Origin: CAVQEK01 sp963711495
GTDB taxonomy: Bacteria > Bacteroidota > Bacteroidia > Cytophagales > Cyclobacteriaceae
Assembly: GCA_963711495.1 (NCBI GenBank)
Contig: CAVQEK010000009.1
Location: forward strand, 434,001-498,000
DNA length: 64,000 nt
Reading direction: 5' to 3'
A model generated the notes under the pieces. That model had not been told where the DNA came from. It did no database searches and saw nothing but the letters and a program-made list of their open reading frames with translations. The translations under genes and the position numbers were made by a program. Within the stretch, counting starts at the first letter, position 1. The number at the start of each line of letters is the position of its first letter. This document shows, one piece after another, positions 52,637 through 60,245 of the stretch.

Positions 52637-54283
52637 ATGAAAATCTTTTTTTATCCATTTATCATCCTGTGTCTTTTCATTTCATGCACTTCATCCAATC
52701 ATGATACCCTTATTCGCAGGGCCGGCCATGTGATTGTGATCGGGGTAGATGGCATGAGCCCCAATGGCGTTATTAATGCAAAAACACCAGTAATGGACGA
52801 TCTAATGGCAAATGGCTCCTACACACTCAACGGCAGGGGTGTATTGCCCACCAGCAGCAGTCCCAACTGGGCCTCGATGGTGTCAGGAGCGGGCCCGGAG
52901 CAACATGGCGTTACTTCCAATAGCTGGGAAAGAGATGATCGCCCGTATCCACCAGTGACAACCGGAGTTGAGGATATTTTTCCTACTATTTTCAGTGTTA
53001 TTCATGTGCAGAACCCCAACATGAAAATGGCGGCCATATATCATTGGGAGGGATTTGGCCGGCTCATTGAACGGAGTGTTCTTGATTACGATAAATCAGG
53101 AAAAGATGAAAATGAAACAGAACAATTGGCAGAAGATTATATTAAAGATTCCAAGCCTGATTTTTTGTTTATTCATTTCGATCATGTAGATCATGCGGGT
53201 CACACCTATGGTCATAAAACGGAAAAATATTATGAAGCCGTAACTCATGCCGATGAGTTGATCGGCAAAATTATTCAGGCCACTAAAGATGCCGGAATTT
53301 TTGATCAGACAGTTTTTATAGTTACAGCAGACCATGGTGGTATTGGATTTGGGCATGGCGGAGAGACTTTGGATGAACTGGAAATTCCGTTTATTCTTTA
53401 CGGAAAAGGCGTTAAAAAAAATCACCTCATCAAACATCCGGTATATACCTATGACAATGCGGCAACCGTGGCTTTCGTGTTTGGCCTCAAGCAGCCTTAT
53501 GCCTGGATTGGGAAGCCTGTAAAAAGCGCTTTTGAAGGATTCCCTGAACCGGAGAGCATGTTTGAAGAGAAGGTTGCAATTGCGCCACCAACTATTTATC
53601 CAAAAGCCAATTTATATAATCCACCGGGAGGTTTATATATCGATACTACAGCCGTGATGAAGATCGTTCCGCCCAAGAGTGATTATGAAGTGTATTATAC
53701 CCTTGATGGAACCACGCCCACCAAAAATTCACAATTATACCAGGGACCTGTGCAAATTGATAAGAGTTGCGTGGTGTTGGCGCGATCTTTTGCCGGTAAT
53801 AATGAGGAAAGTGTTCCGGTGAAAGCTTATTTCAGATTGGTGAAAAGCGACGGCAACAACGGTGTGCATTATCAATATTACGAAGGCAGTAACTGGCATT
53901 ATCTACCGGTATTTGCGACATTGAAACCGAAGAAAAGCAGTAAAAAATATGAAATCAGAATTGGGGATATTAATGAGCGGGAAGACCAGTTTGCCATCAA
54001 ATTCACCTCTTACCTGAAAATTCAAAATGCCGGACAATATCGGTTTTACACCACCTCAGATGATGGCAGTAGACTTTATATCAATGGTGAAACCGTGGTT
54101 GATAATGATGGAGGTCATGGCGCCATCGAAAGATCGGGGGATATCACACTTAAAGCAGGGATGGTAAAAATTGAAGTGGAATATTTCAACGAAGCTGGTG
54201 GCGCCTGGCTGGATGTTTATTACAAAGGACCTGGTATTCCAAAGCAAATTATTCCAGCAGATCAATTATTTTTAAATCCATAA
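52637..54283 (+). CDS. Secreted alkaline-phosphatase-superfamily phosphodiesterase with chitobiase-like and PA14 domains
   Basis: The 548 aa product has a lipoprotein signal (CLFISC-TSSN). The catalytic AP domain (about 28-295) carries Asp 38 (IVIGVDGMSPNG), the nucleophile Ser 74 (PTSSSPNWASMVSG), FIHFDHVDHAGHTYGH, VTADHGGIG and FGHGGETLDELEIPF. This is the nucleotide-pyrophosphatase/phosphodiesterase type, but with Ser where Thr is usual. A chitobiase-type domain follows (about 335-395: YEVYYTLDGTTPTKNS), then a PA14 domain (about 405-545: YYEGSNWHYL, YRFYTTSDDGSRLYINGETV). The last two often bind carbohydrate. It is likely to cut phosphodiester or phosphonoester bonds on a glycan or lipid at the surface or in the periplasm. 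First gene of the second unit. Confidence 0.9.
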   Translation: MKIFFYPFIILCLFISCTSSNHDTLIRRAGHVIVIGVDGMSPNGVINAKTPVMDDLMANGSYTLNGRGVLPTSSSPNWASMVSGAGPEQHGVTSNSWERDDRPYPPVTTGVEDIFPTIFSVIHVQNPNMKMAAIYHWEGFGRLIERSVLDYDKSGKDENETEQLAEDYIKDSKPDFLFIHFDHVDHAGHTYGHKTEKYYEAVTHADELIGKIIQATKDAGIFDQTVFIVTADHGGIGFGHGGETLDELEIPFILYGKGVKKNHLIKHPVYTYDNAATVAFVFGLKQPYAWIGKPVKSAFEGFPEPESMFEEKVAIAPPTIYPKANLYNPPGGLYIDTTAVMKIVPPKSDYEVYYTLDGTTPTKNSQLYQGPVQIDKSCVVLARSFAGNNEESVPVKAYFRLVKSDGNNGVHYQYYEGSNWHYLPVFATLKPKKSSKKYEIRIGDINEREDQFAIKFTSYLKIQNAGQYRFYTTSDDGSRLYINGETVVDNDGGHGAIERSGDITLKAGMVKIEVEYFNEAGGAWLDVYYKGPGIPKQIIPADQLFLNP

Positions 54284-54312
54284 GTGATCCGTGGTGTTAA
54301 ATTGAATCATTC

Positions 54313-55593
54313 ATGAAAGAGTTCCATTGGCATAGTTATCTTGTTTTATTCATTGCAATATCTTTATCATTAAATCTGTCTGATCTTGTTTTGGCTCAGC
54401 AGATCGGACAACCGGTACCATCCTGGAAGCCGGGAATGTTGGATATTTACCAGTTGAATACCGGAAAAGGAGATTGCGCCTTTTTCATCTTGCCCGATGG
54501 TACAACCATGGTTTTTGACGCGGGAGAAATGAACATGTCCAGTCCCAGGACCACGGGACCACGGACTGCTGCGGTAAAACCCAACGACACTAAACTACCT
54601 GGTGAATGGCTTGCTTTTTACATGAGCAAATTGTTGGAACAAACCCCGGAACACATTATAAATTACGCGATAATCTCCCATTTTCACGACGATCATATGG
54701 GAGCGCCTTCTGATCTTTCGCCAATGTCGTCCAATGGAAAATATAAGTTGACGGGAATAACGGCCGTCGGTGACAAGATTCCGATCAGGACAATGATTGA
54801 TCGGGGCTGGCCAAATTATGATTATCCGGAACCGGTAAAAAATCCCATGGTCAACAATTATCGGGCTTTTACCGATTGGCAAATGGAACATAACGGCATG
54901 TCCGTTCAACAATTTGAAGCGGGAAAACATGATCAGATCAGGTTGGTGTATCATCCGGAGGAATATCCGGGTTTTATTATTCAAAATATTTCTGTCAATG
55001 GTGAGGTATGGACTGGGGTATCGGATATCGTCAGGGCGCAATTTCCATTGGTAACAGATCTCCAAAAGGCTGGACAGGCTTTGCCCGGAGAAAACCCATG
55101 TAGCATTTCGCTAAGATTGAGTTACGGAAAATTTGACTATTATACCGGGGGAGACCTACCCGGAGTTCTTGATCCCGGAGAACCATTGTGGAGTGATGTG
55201 GAGACTCAGGTAGCAAAAGCAGTTGGGCCGGTGGAAGTGAATGTGTTAAATCACCACGGGAATCGCGATTCTGAAAATGCTTTTTTTGTTGGCACACTAA
55301 GGCCGCAGGTTGATATTATTCCTGTTTGGTCTTCGGACCATCCCGGACCCGGAGTATTACAGCGACTTTTGTCCACCTATATTTATCCTGGACCCAGGGA
55401 TATTTTTGCCACGAATATGCTGGAATCCAACTATCTGGTGATAGGGGAACGGTTAAAACAATTGAAAAGTGCCCAGGGTCATATTCTGGTGCGTGTTGAC
55501 CCCGGAGGTGCAATCTATCATGTGATTATTTTGGATGACTCCAACACTGCCTTGAATGTGAAATCGGTATTTGGCCCTTACCGGACAAGATGA
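54313..55593 (+). CDS. Exported metallo-beta-lactamase-fold hydrolase
   Basis: The 426 aa product has a signal peptide (LVLFIAISLSLNLSDLVLAQ). The MBL fold carries metal motifs AIISHFHDDHMGAPSDL (HxHxDH), FDYYTGGDLPGV (Asp) and VNVLNHHGNRDSENAFF (His), with DIYQLNTGKGDCAFFILPDG at the start as in ComEC/Rec2-like hydrolases. The conserved sites are intact, so hydrolase activity is likely, but the substrate is unknown; phosphodiester or phosphonate-ester cleavage would fit the neighbours. It lies between two secreted AP-superfamily enzyme genes, 29 bp after one and 31 bp before the other, all in one unit. Confidence 0.87.
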   Translation: MKEFHWHSYLVLFIAISLSLNLSDLVLAQQIGQPVPSWKPGMLDIYQLNTGKGDCAFFILPDGTTMVFDAGEMNMSSPRTTGPRTAAVKPNDTKLPGEWLAFYMSKLLEQTPEHIINYAIISHFHDDHMGAPSDLSPMSSNGKYKLTGITAVGDKIPIRTMIDRGWPNYDYPEPVKNPMVNNYRAFTDWQMEHNGMSVQQFEAGKHDQIRLVYHPEEYPGFIIQNISVNGEVWTGVSDIVRAQFPLVTDLQKAGQALPGENPCSISLRLSYGKFDYYTGGDLPGVLDPGEPLWSDVETQVAKAVGPVEVNVLNHHGNRDSENAFFVGTLRPQVDIIPVWSSDHPGPGVLQRLLSTYIYPGPRDIFATNMLESNYLVIGERLKQLKSAQGHILVRVDPGGAIYHVIILDDSNTALNVKSVFGPYRTR

Positions 55594-55624
55594 TACATTA
55601 GCTGCTGGTAAAATTTGACTTGAA

Positions 55625-57505
55625 ATGAATGGTGAGCATGATATCAGGCGTTATAAGATAATCAGGACCAATTACAGGGTTTTGTTCATAATTATCCTGG
55701 CAACAATGCTTTGTGATAATGCCAGCGCCCAGCAAAAAGCCCCCAAAGTACTCATTATCGGAATTGATGGTTGCAGACCCGACGCCCTGATTCAAGCCAG
55801 TACGCCGCACATTGACGCGTTAAATTCTACGGGAGCATTTACTCCCATTGCCCAAACGCGACCGGTTACATCCAGCGGCCCGGGATGGTCGAATATGCTG
55901 ACGGGTGTCTGGCAAAATAAGCATGGAGTTGTGGACAATAGCTTTAATGGTTCTCACTTTGATCTATACCCGCATTTTTTCGACAGGATTAAGGCCAATG
56001 ATCCAACGATCTATTGTGCTTCGGTTGTTCGCTGGTCTCCAATACAAAGTGAGATTCCTAAAAATGCAGATATCGATATCAGTATTACGTCTTCTGACCA
56101 GGTAGTTACCGATGAAGCATCGGATTTATTAAAAAATTATGCCGATCTGGATGTGTTGTTTGTGCATTTGGATGATGTGGATCATGCGGGACATACTTAT
56201 GGATTTAGTCCTTTGGTTCCTCAATACATAGAGGCAATAGAAGAGAAAGATGCACAAGTTGGTCAAATGGTGGATGCGTTGAGAAGTAGGAAAAATTACG
56301 CCAATGAAGATTGGCTCATTATGGTATCAACCGATCATGGAGGGCTCGGTACTACACATGGCGGCCCATCGGAGGAAGAGCGGACTATTTTTATTGTGGT
56401 GAACGGAGAACGGGTAAAACATCAGGTAATTACTGCCTCAAAACAACTTACTGGTCAAAGGGACATGAAAACTGCATTGTCTCTGGATGGCGATGGGTAT
56501 GGTCAGATTCCTGTCAATCAATTGAATGTTGGCACGATGCAAGATTTTACTATAGAACTCAAAGTGAAAAGTGAAGGGTGGCAGGGAGATCCGGCAATCA
56601 TATCGAACAAAGATTGGGATAGTGGGTATAATAAGGGATTTGTGATCGCAGGTACTTCTGATGGCAAGTCATGGAAATTCAATATGGGCGATGGTGAAGA
56701 TCGTCTGGATTTGAATGGCAATTCCATCGCCGACGGTCAATGGCATCAGATTGTGGTGAGTTACGCGCGAAATGGTCTTAAAACATTGTATCAGGATGGA
56801 CAGTTGGTGGATTCATCAGAAAAAATTTTCAATACGCACTCAAATTCCGGCATGCCCATCGGTTTGGGGCAGGATGGCACATTGAACTACAATTATTTTT
56901 TTCAGGGAGATGTTGATGAGATAAGAATTTGGGACCAGGCTTTGGATACGGAGATTCTCCAAAATCAAGTTTGCCAAGGCATTGATGAGTACGCCAATAG
57001 TGATCACTTGCTGGCTTATTGGGATTTTGAACATTCTTTAGAGAATGGATTGAATGGCAACATTTCATTTGATATGACGGGTGGCTATCACTATTTGGAC
57101 GGACCCAATCTCATGAAATGTTATGATTATACCAGGGTTCCACAAATCGTAGATGTGGCAGTAACAGCATTGACATATATGCGAATTCCCATTGATCCGC
57201 ATTGGAACCTTGACGGCCACCCTTTTGGATTAGAAGATCAACCGCCAATTGCCACTGAAGAAAATCCAATCGTTATTTATCCAAATCCGAATAATGGAAA
57301 ATTTGAGATTTCCATGTACAGTCGGGAAGAGGGCAATTTTTATGTACATATCACCGATATACAAGGCAAACCGATATGGAATGCCGTTTATTATAAAGGA
57401 GGACAAAAAGCCATAGACCTTTCAACCCTGGCCAGTGGCGTATATCTGGTCGTTGTTGAAAACCTGGGCATTACCTGGAAGCGAAAACTGCTGATCACCA
57501 ATTAA
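55625..57505 (+). CDS. Secreted AP-superfamily phosphodiesterase with inserted LamG domain and T9SS sorting domain
   Basis: The 626 aa product has a signal peptide ending DNASAQQ. Catalytic residues follow: Asp 48 (IIGIDGCRPD), a Ser nucleophile in VTSSGPGWSNML (Ser 84), LFVHLDDVDHAGHTYG and STDHGGLGTTHGG. A LamG domain (about 284-472: DPAIISNKDWDSGYNKGF, DGQWHQIVVSYARNG) sits after IFIVVNGERVKHQVI and before YDYTRVPQIVDVAVTALTY. In the related enzyme at 52637 these two segments are adjacent, so the LamG is inserted inside the catalytic fold. The tail IYPNPNNGKFEIS to ASGVYLVVVENLG is a T9SS sorting domain. The LamG resembles those of the 1310-aa protein. Surface cleavage of a glycan-bound phosphoester or phosphonoester is inferred. 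Confidence 0.92.
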   Translation: MNGEHDIRRYKIIRTNYRVLFIIILATMLCDNASAQQKAPKVLIIGIDGCRPDALIQASTPHIDALNSTGAFTPIAQTRPVTSSGPGWSNMLTGVWQNKHGVVDNSFNGSHFDLYPHFFDRIKANDPTIYCASVVRWSPIQSEIPKNADIDISITSSDQVVTDEASDLLKNYADLDVLFVHLDDVDHAGHTYGFSPLVPQYIEAIEEKDAQVGQMVDALRSRKNYANEDWLIMVSTDHGGLGTTHGGPSEEERTIFIVVNGERVKHQVITASKQLTGQRDMKTALSLDGDGYGQIPVNQLNVGTMQDFTIELKVKSEGWQGDPAIISNKDWDSGYNKGFVIAGTSDGKSWKFNMGDGEDRLDLNGNSIADGQWHQIVVSYARNGLKTLYQDGQLVDSSEKIFNTHSNSGMPIGLGQDGTLNYNYFFQGDVDEIRIWDQALDTEILQNQVCQGIDEYANSDHLLAYWDFEHSLENGLNGNISFDMTGGYHYLDGPNLMKCYDYTRVPQIVDVAVTALTYMRIPIDPHWNLDGHPFGLEDQPPIATEENPIVIYPNPNNGKFEISMYSREEGNFYVHITDIQGKPIWNAVYYKGGQKAIDLSTLASGVYLVVVENLGITWKRKLLITN

Positions 57506-57521
57506 TTTTCAAATAATTTCT

Positions 57522-58922
57522 ATGATGAATAAGGAAAAAAAACCAACCATAACCAGTGAACAATATAATCTTAGAGAACAGGGAGACATTAATACCACAG
57601 AAAACCGGAAAAAATTTTGGGCACGAAACATTGATTCCACTACAAATGATTGGCTGGAGGAAGACAGTAAATATTTTTTGCACCAGAGCCTGTCAACACC
57701 CGTAATAAATGTGTTGAAAAGCGCTGAGGGGACCAGTATTTATGATCTGAATGGCAAAGGTTATATCGATATGCATGGCAATGGTGTACACAATGCCGGA
57801 TTTAACAATCCATTTATACTCGAGGCTGTACGTAAGGCAATTGACGAAAAAATGACCTTTTGCCCCAGAAGATATACCAATATTCCAGCCATTCAGTTGG
57901 CAAAAAAATTATCAGAAATTACCCCCGATGGATTAACCCGTTCACTTTTTTGTCCGGGGGGGTCAGAAGCCATAGAAATGGCGTTGGTACTGGCCAGGCA
58001 GGTCACTGGTAAATATAAAACCATTTCATATTGGGATTCATTTCATGGCGCCGGCTTTGGTGCTTCAGGTATTGGGGGAGAAGAACATTTTAAGGGTGGA
58101 TACGGACCCCTGGTGCCCGGAACATTGCACGTCGAATTTCCAAATTATTATCGGAATCCCTGGGGATTTAACAATGAATCAGACGTGGATGCAGAGTGTC
58201 TCCGCCAAATCGAAGTTATTTTGAAAAGGGAACCGGATGTTTCAGCAATCATTGGAGAACCAATTTCTGCTACTCCCGTGGTGCCGAGTAAGAAGTATTG
58301 GGAAGGAGTACGCAGTTTGTGTGATCAATATGGCATGTTACTGATATTTGATGAGATTATCGAGGGTTTTGGGCGGACCGGAAAAATGTTTGCCAGCGAG
58401 CATTTCATCGCTCCCGATGTGTTGGTTTTGGGTAAATCACTCGGTGGAGGTTTGGTGCCTTTTGCCGGAATTGTGACCAGGGAAACATATAACATCCTTC
58501 AGCACCGATCTATTGGCCATTTTACCCATGAGAAAAATGCACTGTGCGCTACAGCGGGCCTGGCTGAAATAACATACATTGAACAGTATGGTTTGGTTGA
58601 TCATGCTGCTCAACTTGGCGAATACGCTATTCAGCAATTGAATGAAATGAAAGAACGGCATCCCCTGATCGGCAATATTGCCGGCACCGCATTTCATCTG
58701 GGTATTGACCTCGTAAAAGATAAAAAAACCAAAGAAAGGGCGGTTGAGGAGGCAGAAATGATCATGTTTAAATGTTTTGAAAAGGGGCTGGTATTTAAGA
58801 TTATTGAGGGCAATATCATTACGCTGCGTCCGGCATTGACACTAACGCAAGAAGAATTGGACTGGTCGTTGGATACTATAGAACAGGCCATTGAAGAAAT
58901 TGAAAATGGCCTCTATTATTGA
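57522..58922 (+). CDS. Second PbfA-like PLP-dependent enzyme (class III aminotransferase fold)
   Basis: The 466 aa product resembles pbfA at 37436 through its whole length: EQGDINTTENRKKFW, HQSLSTPVINVLK, MHGNGVHNAGF, FCPGGSEAIEMALVLARQ, WDSFHGAGFGASGIGGEEHF, DEIIEGFGRTGKMF, LGKSLGGGLVPFA (Lys 305) and IGHFTHEKNA. It differs in places likely to touch substrate: GNG for GNN, and the cysteine-rich segment (CPFGCGTSCNLKC) is replaced by YYRNPWGFNNESD. It may therefore act on another amino-phosphonate or be a true transaminase. It is cytoplasmic, 16 bp after the LamG phosphodiesterase gene, so a cytoplasmic catabolic step is coupled to the secreted enzymes. Paralog assignment is good, substrate unknown. 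Confidence 0.85.
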   Translation: MMNKEKKPTITSEQYNLREQGDINTTENRKKFWARNIDSTTNDWLEEDSKYFLHQSLSTPVINVLKSAEGTSIYDLNGKGYIDMHGNGVHNAGFNNPFILEAVRKAIDEKMTFCPRRYTNIPAIQLAKKLSEITPDGLTRSLFCPGGSEAIEMALVLARQVTGKYKTISYWDSFHGAGFGASGIGGEEHFKGGYGPLVPGTLHVEFPNYYRNPWGFNNESDVDAECLRQIEVILKREPDVSAIIGEPISATPVVPSKKYWEGVRSLCDQYGMLLIFDEIIEGFGRTGKMFASEHFIAPDVLVLGKSLGGGLVPFAGIVTRETYNILQHRSIGHFTHEKNALCATAGLAEITYIEQYGLVDHAAQLGEYAIQQLNEMKERHPLIGNIAGTAFHLGIDLVKDKKTKERAVEEAEMIMFKCFEKGLVFKIIEGNIITLRPALTLTQEELDWSLDTIEQAIEEIENGLYY

Positions 58923-59032
58923 TTGATGATGAATATATTTGAACAGTTACAAAAGCTTTAGATCCAGAAGATCATGCAAAATGCGGTTCAATCATTTTCG
59001 CAATTTAATTTGACCTGGATCCACTTTTAAAT

Positions 59033-59416
59033 TTACCAGATTTCGGCAGTCTTTCCCGGGGCTATTTTATAAATATCCTTGGGGCGAATGCACAGAACAG
59101 CATGGCCATCCATTATGGCGATTGGCGCTTTCACCATACACGGATTCTTTTGCAAAATATTTAGCCAGCTAGCATCATCATAATCATGTCTGGCAAATTC
59201 GGCCTGATATTTCGGATTTGATTTATCGAACAATTCTTTTGGCGACATACTGAGCATTTGTAATATGTCGATCCACATGTATTTACTGATTCGGCTGTCT
59301 TTGAAGGAAAATTCATTGACATGTCCGGTGATGCTATAAGCCAAGGCTCTTGTTTTTTTATGGGCAGACGAATTACAATCGAAAAACAACCATAATTCAT
59401 TGGGATGGAGTTTCAT
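59033..59416 (-). CDS. ArsC/Spx-like thioredoxin-fold protein
   Basis: The 127 aa product has the ArsC-family layout: ELWLFFDCNSSAHKKTRALA at the N-terminus with one Cys (no CxxC), a helical insertion (ISKYMWIDILQMLSMSPKEL), DASWLNILQKNPCMVKAPIA with the cis-proline loop, and IMDGHAVLCIRPKDIYKIA. The PCMVKAPIAI stretch is the part best conserved in Spx/ArsC-like proteins of Bacteroidota, which are not shown to reduce arsenate. It is a single gene following a 110-bp gap after the phosphonate locus; no arsenic genes are near, so a redox-regulatory role is as likely as arsenate reduction. Confidence 0.8.
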   Translation of the reverse strand: MKLHPNELWLFFDCNSSAHKKTRALAYSITGHVNEFSFKDSRISKYMWIDILQMLSMSPKELFDKSNPKYQAEFARHDYDDASWLNILQKNPCMVKAPIAIMDGHAVLCIRPKDIYKIAPGKTAEIW

Positions 59417-59657
59417 GACCGTTTATGTTTAAGTAGAACGAAATTCAAATTCTTCCTACTTCAAAACATTGATTTGGGTCAATTAATTTCCATTTTAAGA
59501 ATATAGAGAATTAAAAAACGGACATGATTTGATGAAGAAGAACCGGGAATAAGGACTGGGTTACTTGCTAATTAATTTTCTTATCTACTATTTAGCAGGA
59601 GCAATTTTTGATTAATTATAACCGATGAGTTTAGTTTTCTAATAATTATCCAGATCT

Positions 59658-60242
59658 ATGAAAAAAATAATACCCCTCTGCATCGGATTGTTTATAGCAT
59701 TCAATATGCATGGTCAGAGTATCATAAATCCAGGTGATGGGATTGGTCCCTTACATATTGGACAGACTTACCAACAAGTCACTTCAATTCTGGGGTTTAA
59801 TGGAAAATTGAAAACTTACGATGATTATGTGGCTGACGAATTATTCAATATAGATCCAAAAAAATCATTGGAATGTGCCATCGGTTTTGACTATTACGTC
59901 AAGTATGAATATTTACTGACAATGCCGGTTTCATATGTCTTTTTTAAGGATAATAAAGTAAACCAGATCAGGGTTACAAGCATACCGGAGTATTATGTGT
60001 CATTGGCAAGGGATGTGAGAACTACTGATGGATTGGAATTCTGGGCAGATCCTCAGCGTGTTTACACTGTTTATGGGAAACCTGATTTTACCTTTAACTA
60101 TGATGCTTTCATTTTAAAAAGCGATTTTTATTTTAGTAAAGGCATTACCATTAGCATACGTGATGACTATTACCGCGTGGCGCATATTTACAGCCCTATG
60201 TCAAATGATATGGTAAAGAAGTTTGAAAGCAACCTGAAATAA
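59658..60242 (+). CDS. Small exported protein, unknown function
   Basis: The 194 aa product has a signal peptide (KIIPLCIGLFIAFNMHGQS) and then GDGIGPLHIGQTYQQVTSIL, a start pattern seen in small exported proteins built around a weak beta-sandwich or SmpA-like fold (IGPLHIG..YQQV..ILG). Two aromatic-rich segments (FDYYVKYEYLLTMPVSYVFF and DGLEFWADPQRVYTVYGKPD) follow. I do not recognise a named family and no catalytic motif is visible. It is a single gene, convergent with the histidine kinase (stops three bases apart). The 241-bp gap upstream (59417-59657) shows nothing clear. Confidence 0.7.
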   Translation: MKKIIPLCIGLFIAFNMHGQSIINPGDGIGPLHIGQTYQQVTSILGFNGKLKTYDDYVADELFNIDPKKSLECAIGFDYYVKYEYLLTMPVSYVFFKDNKVNQIRVTSIPEYYVSLARDVRTTDGLEFWADPQRVYTVYGKPDFTFNYDAFILKSDFYFSKGITISIRDDYYRVAHIYSPMSNDMVKKFESNLK

Positions 60243-60245
60243 CAA

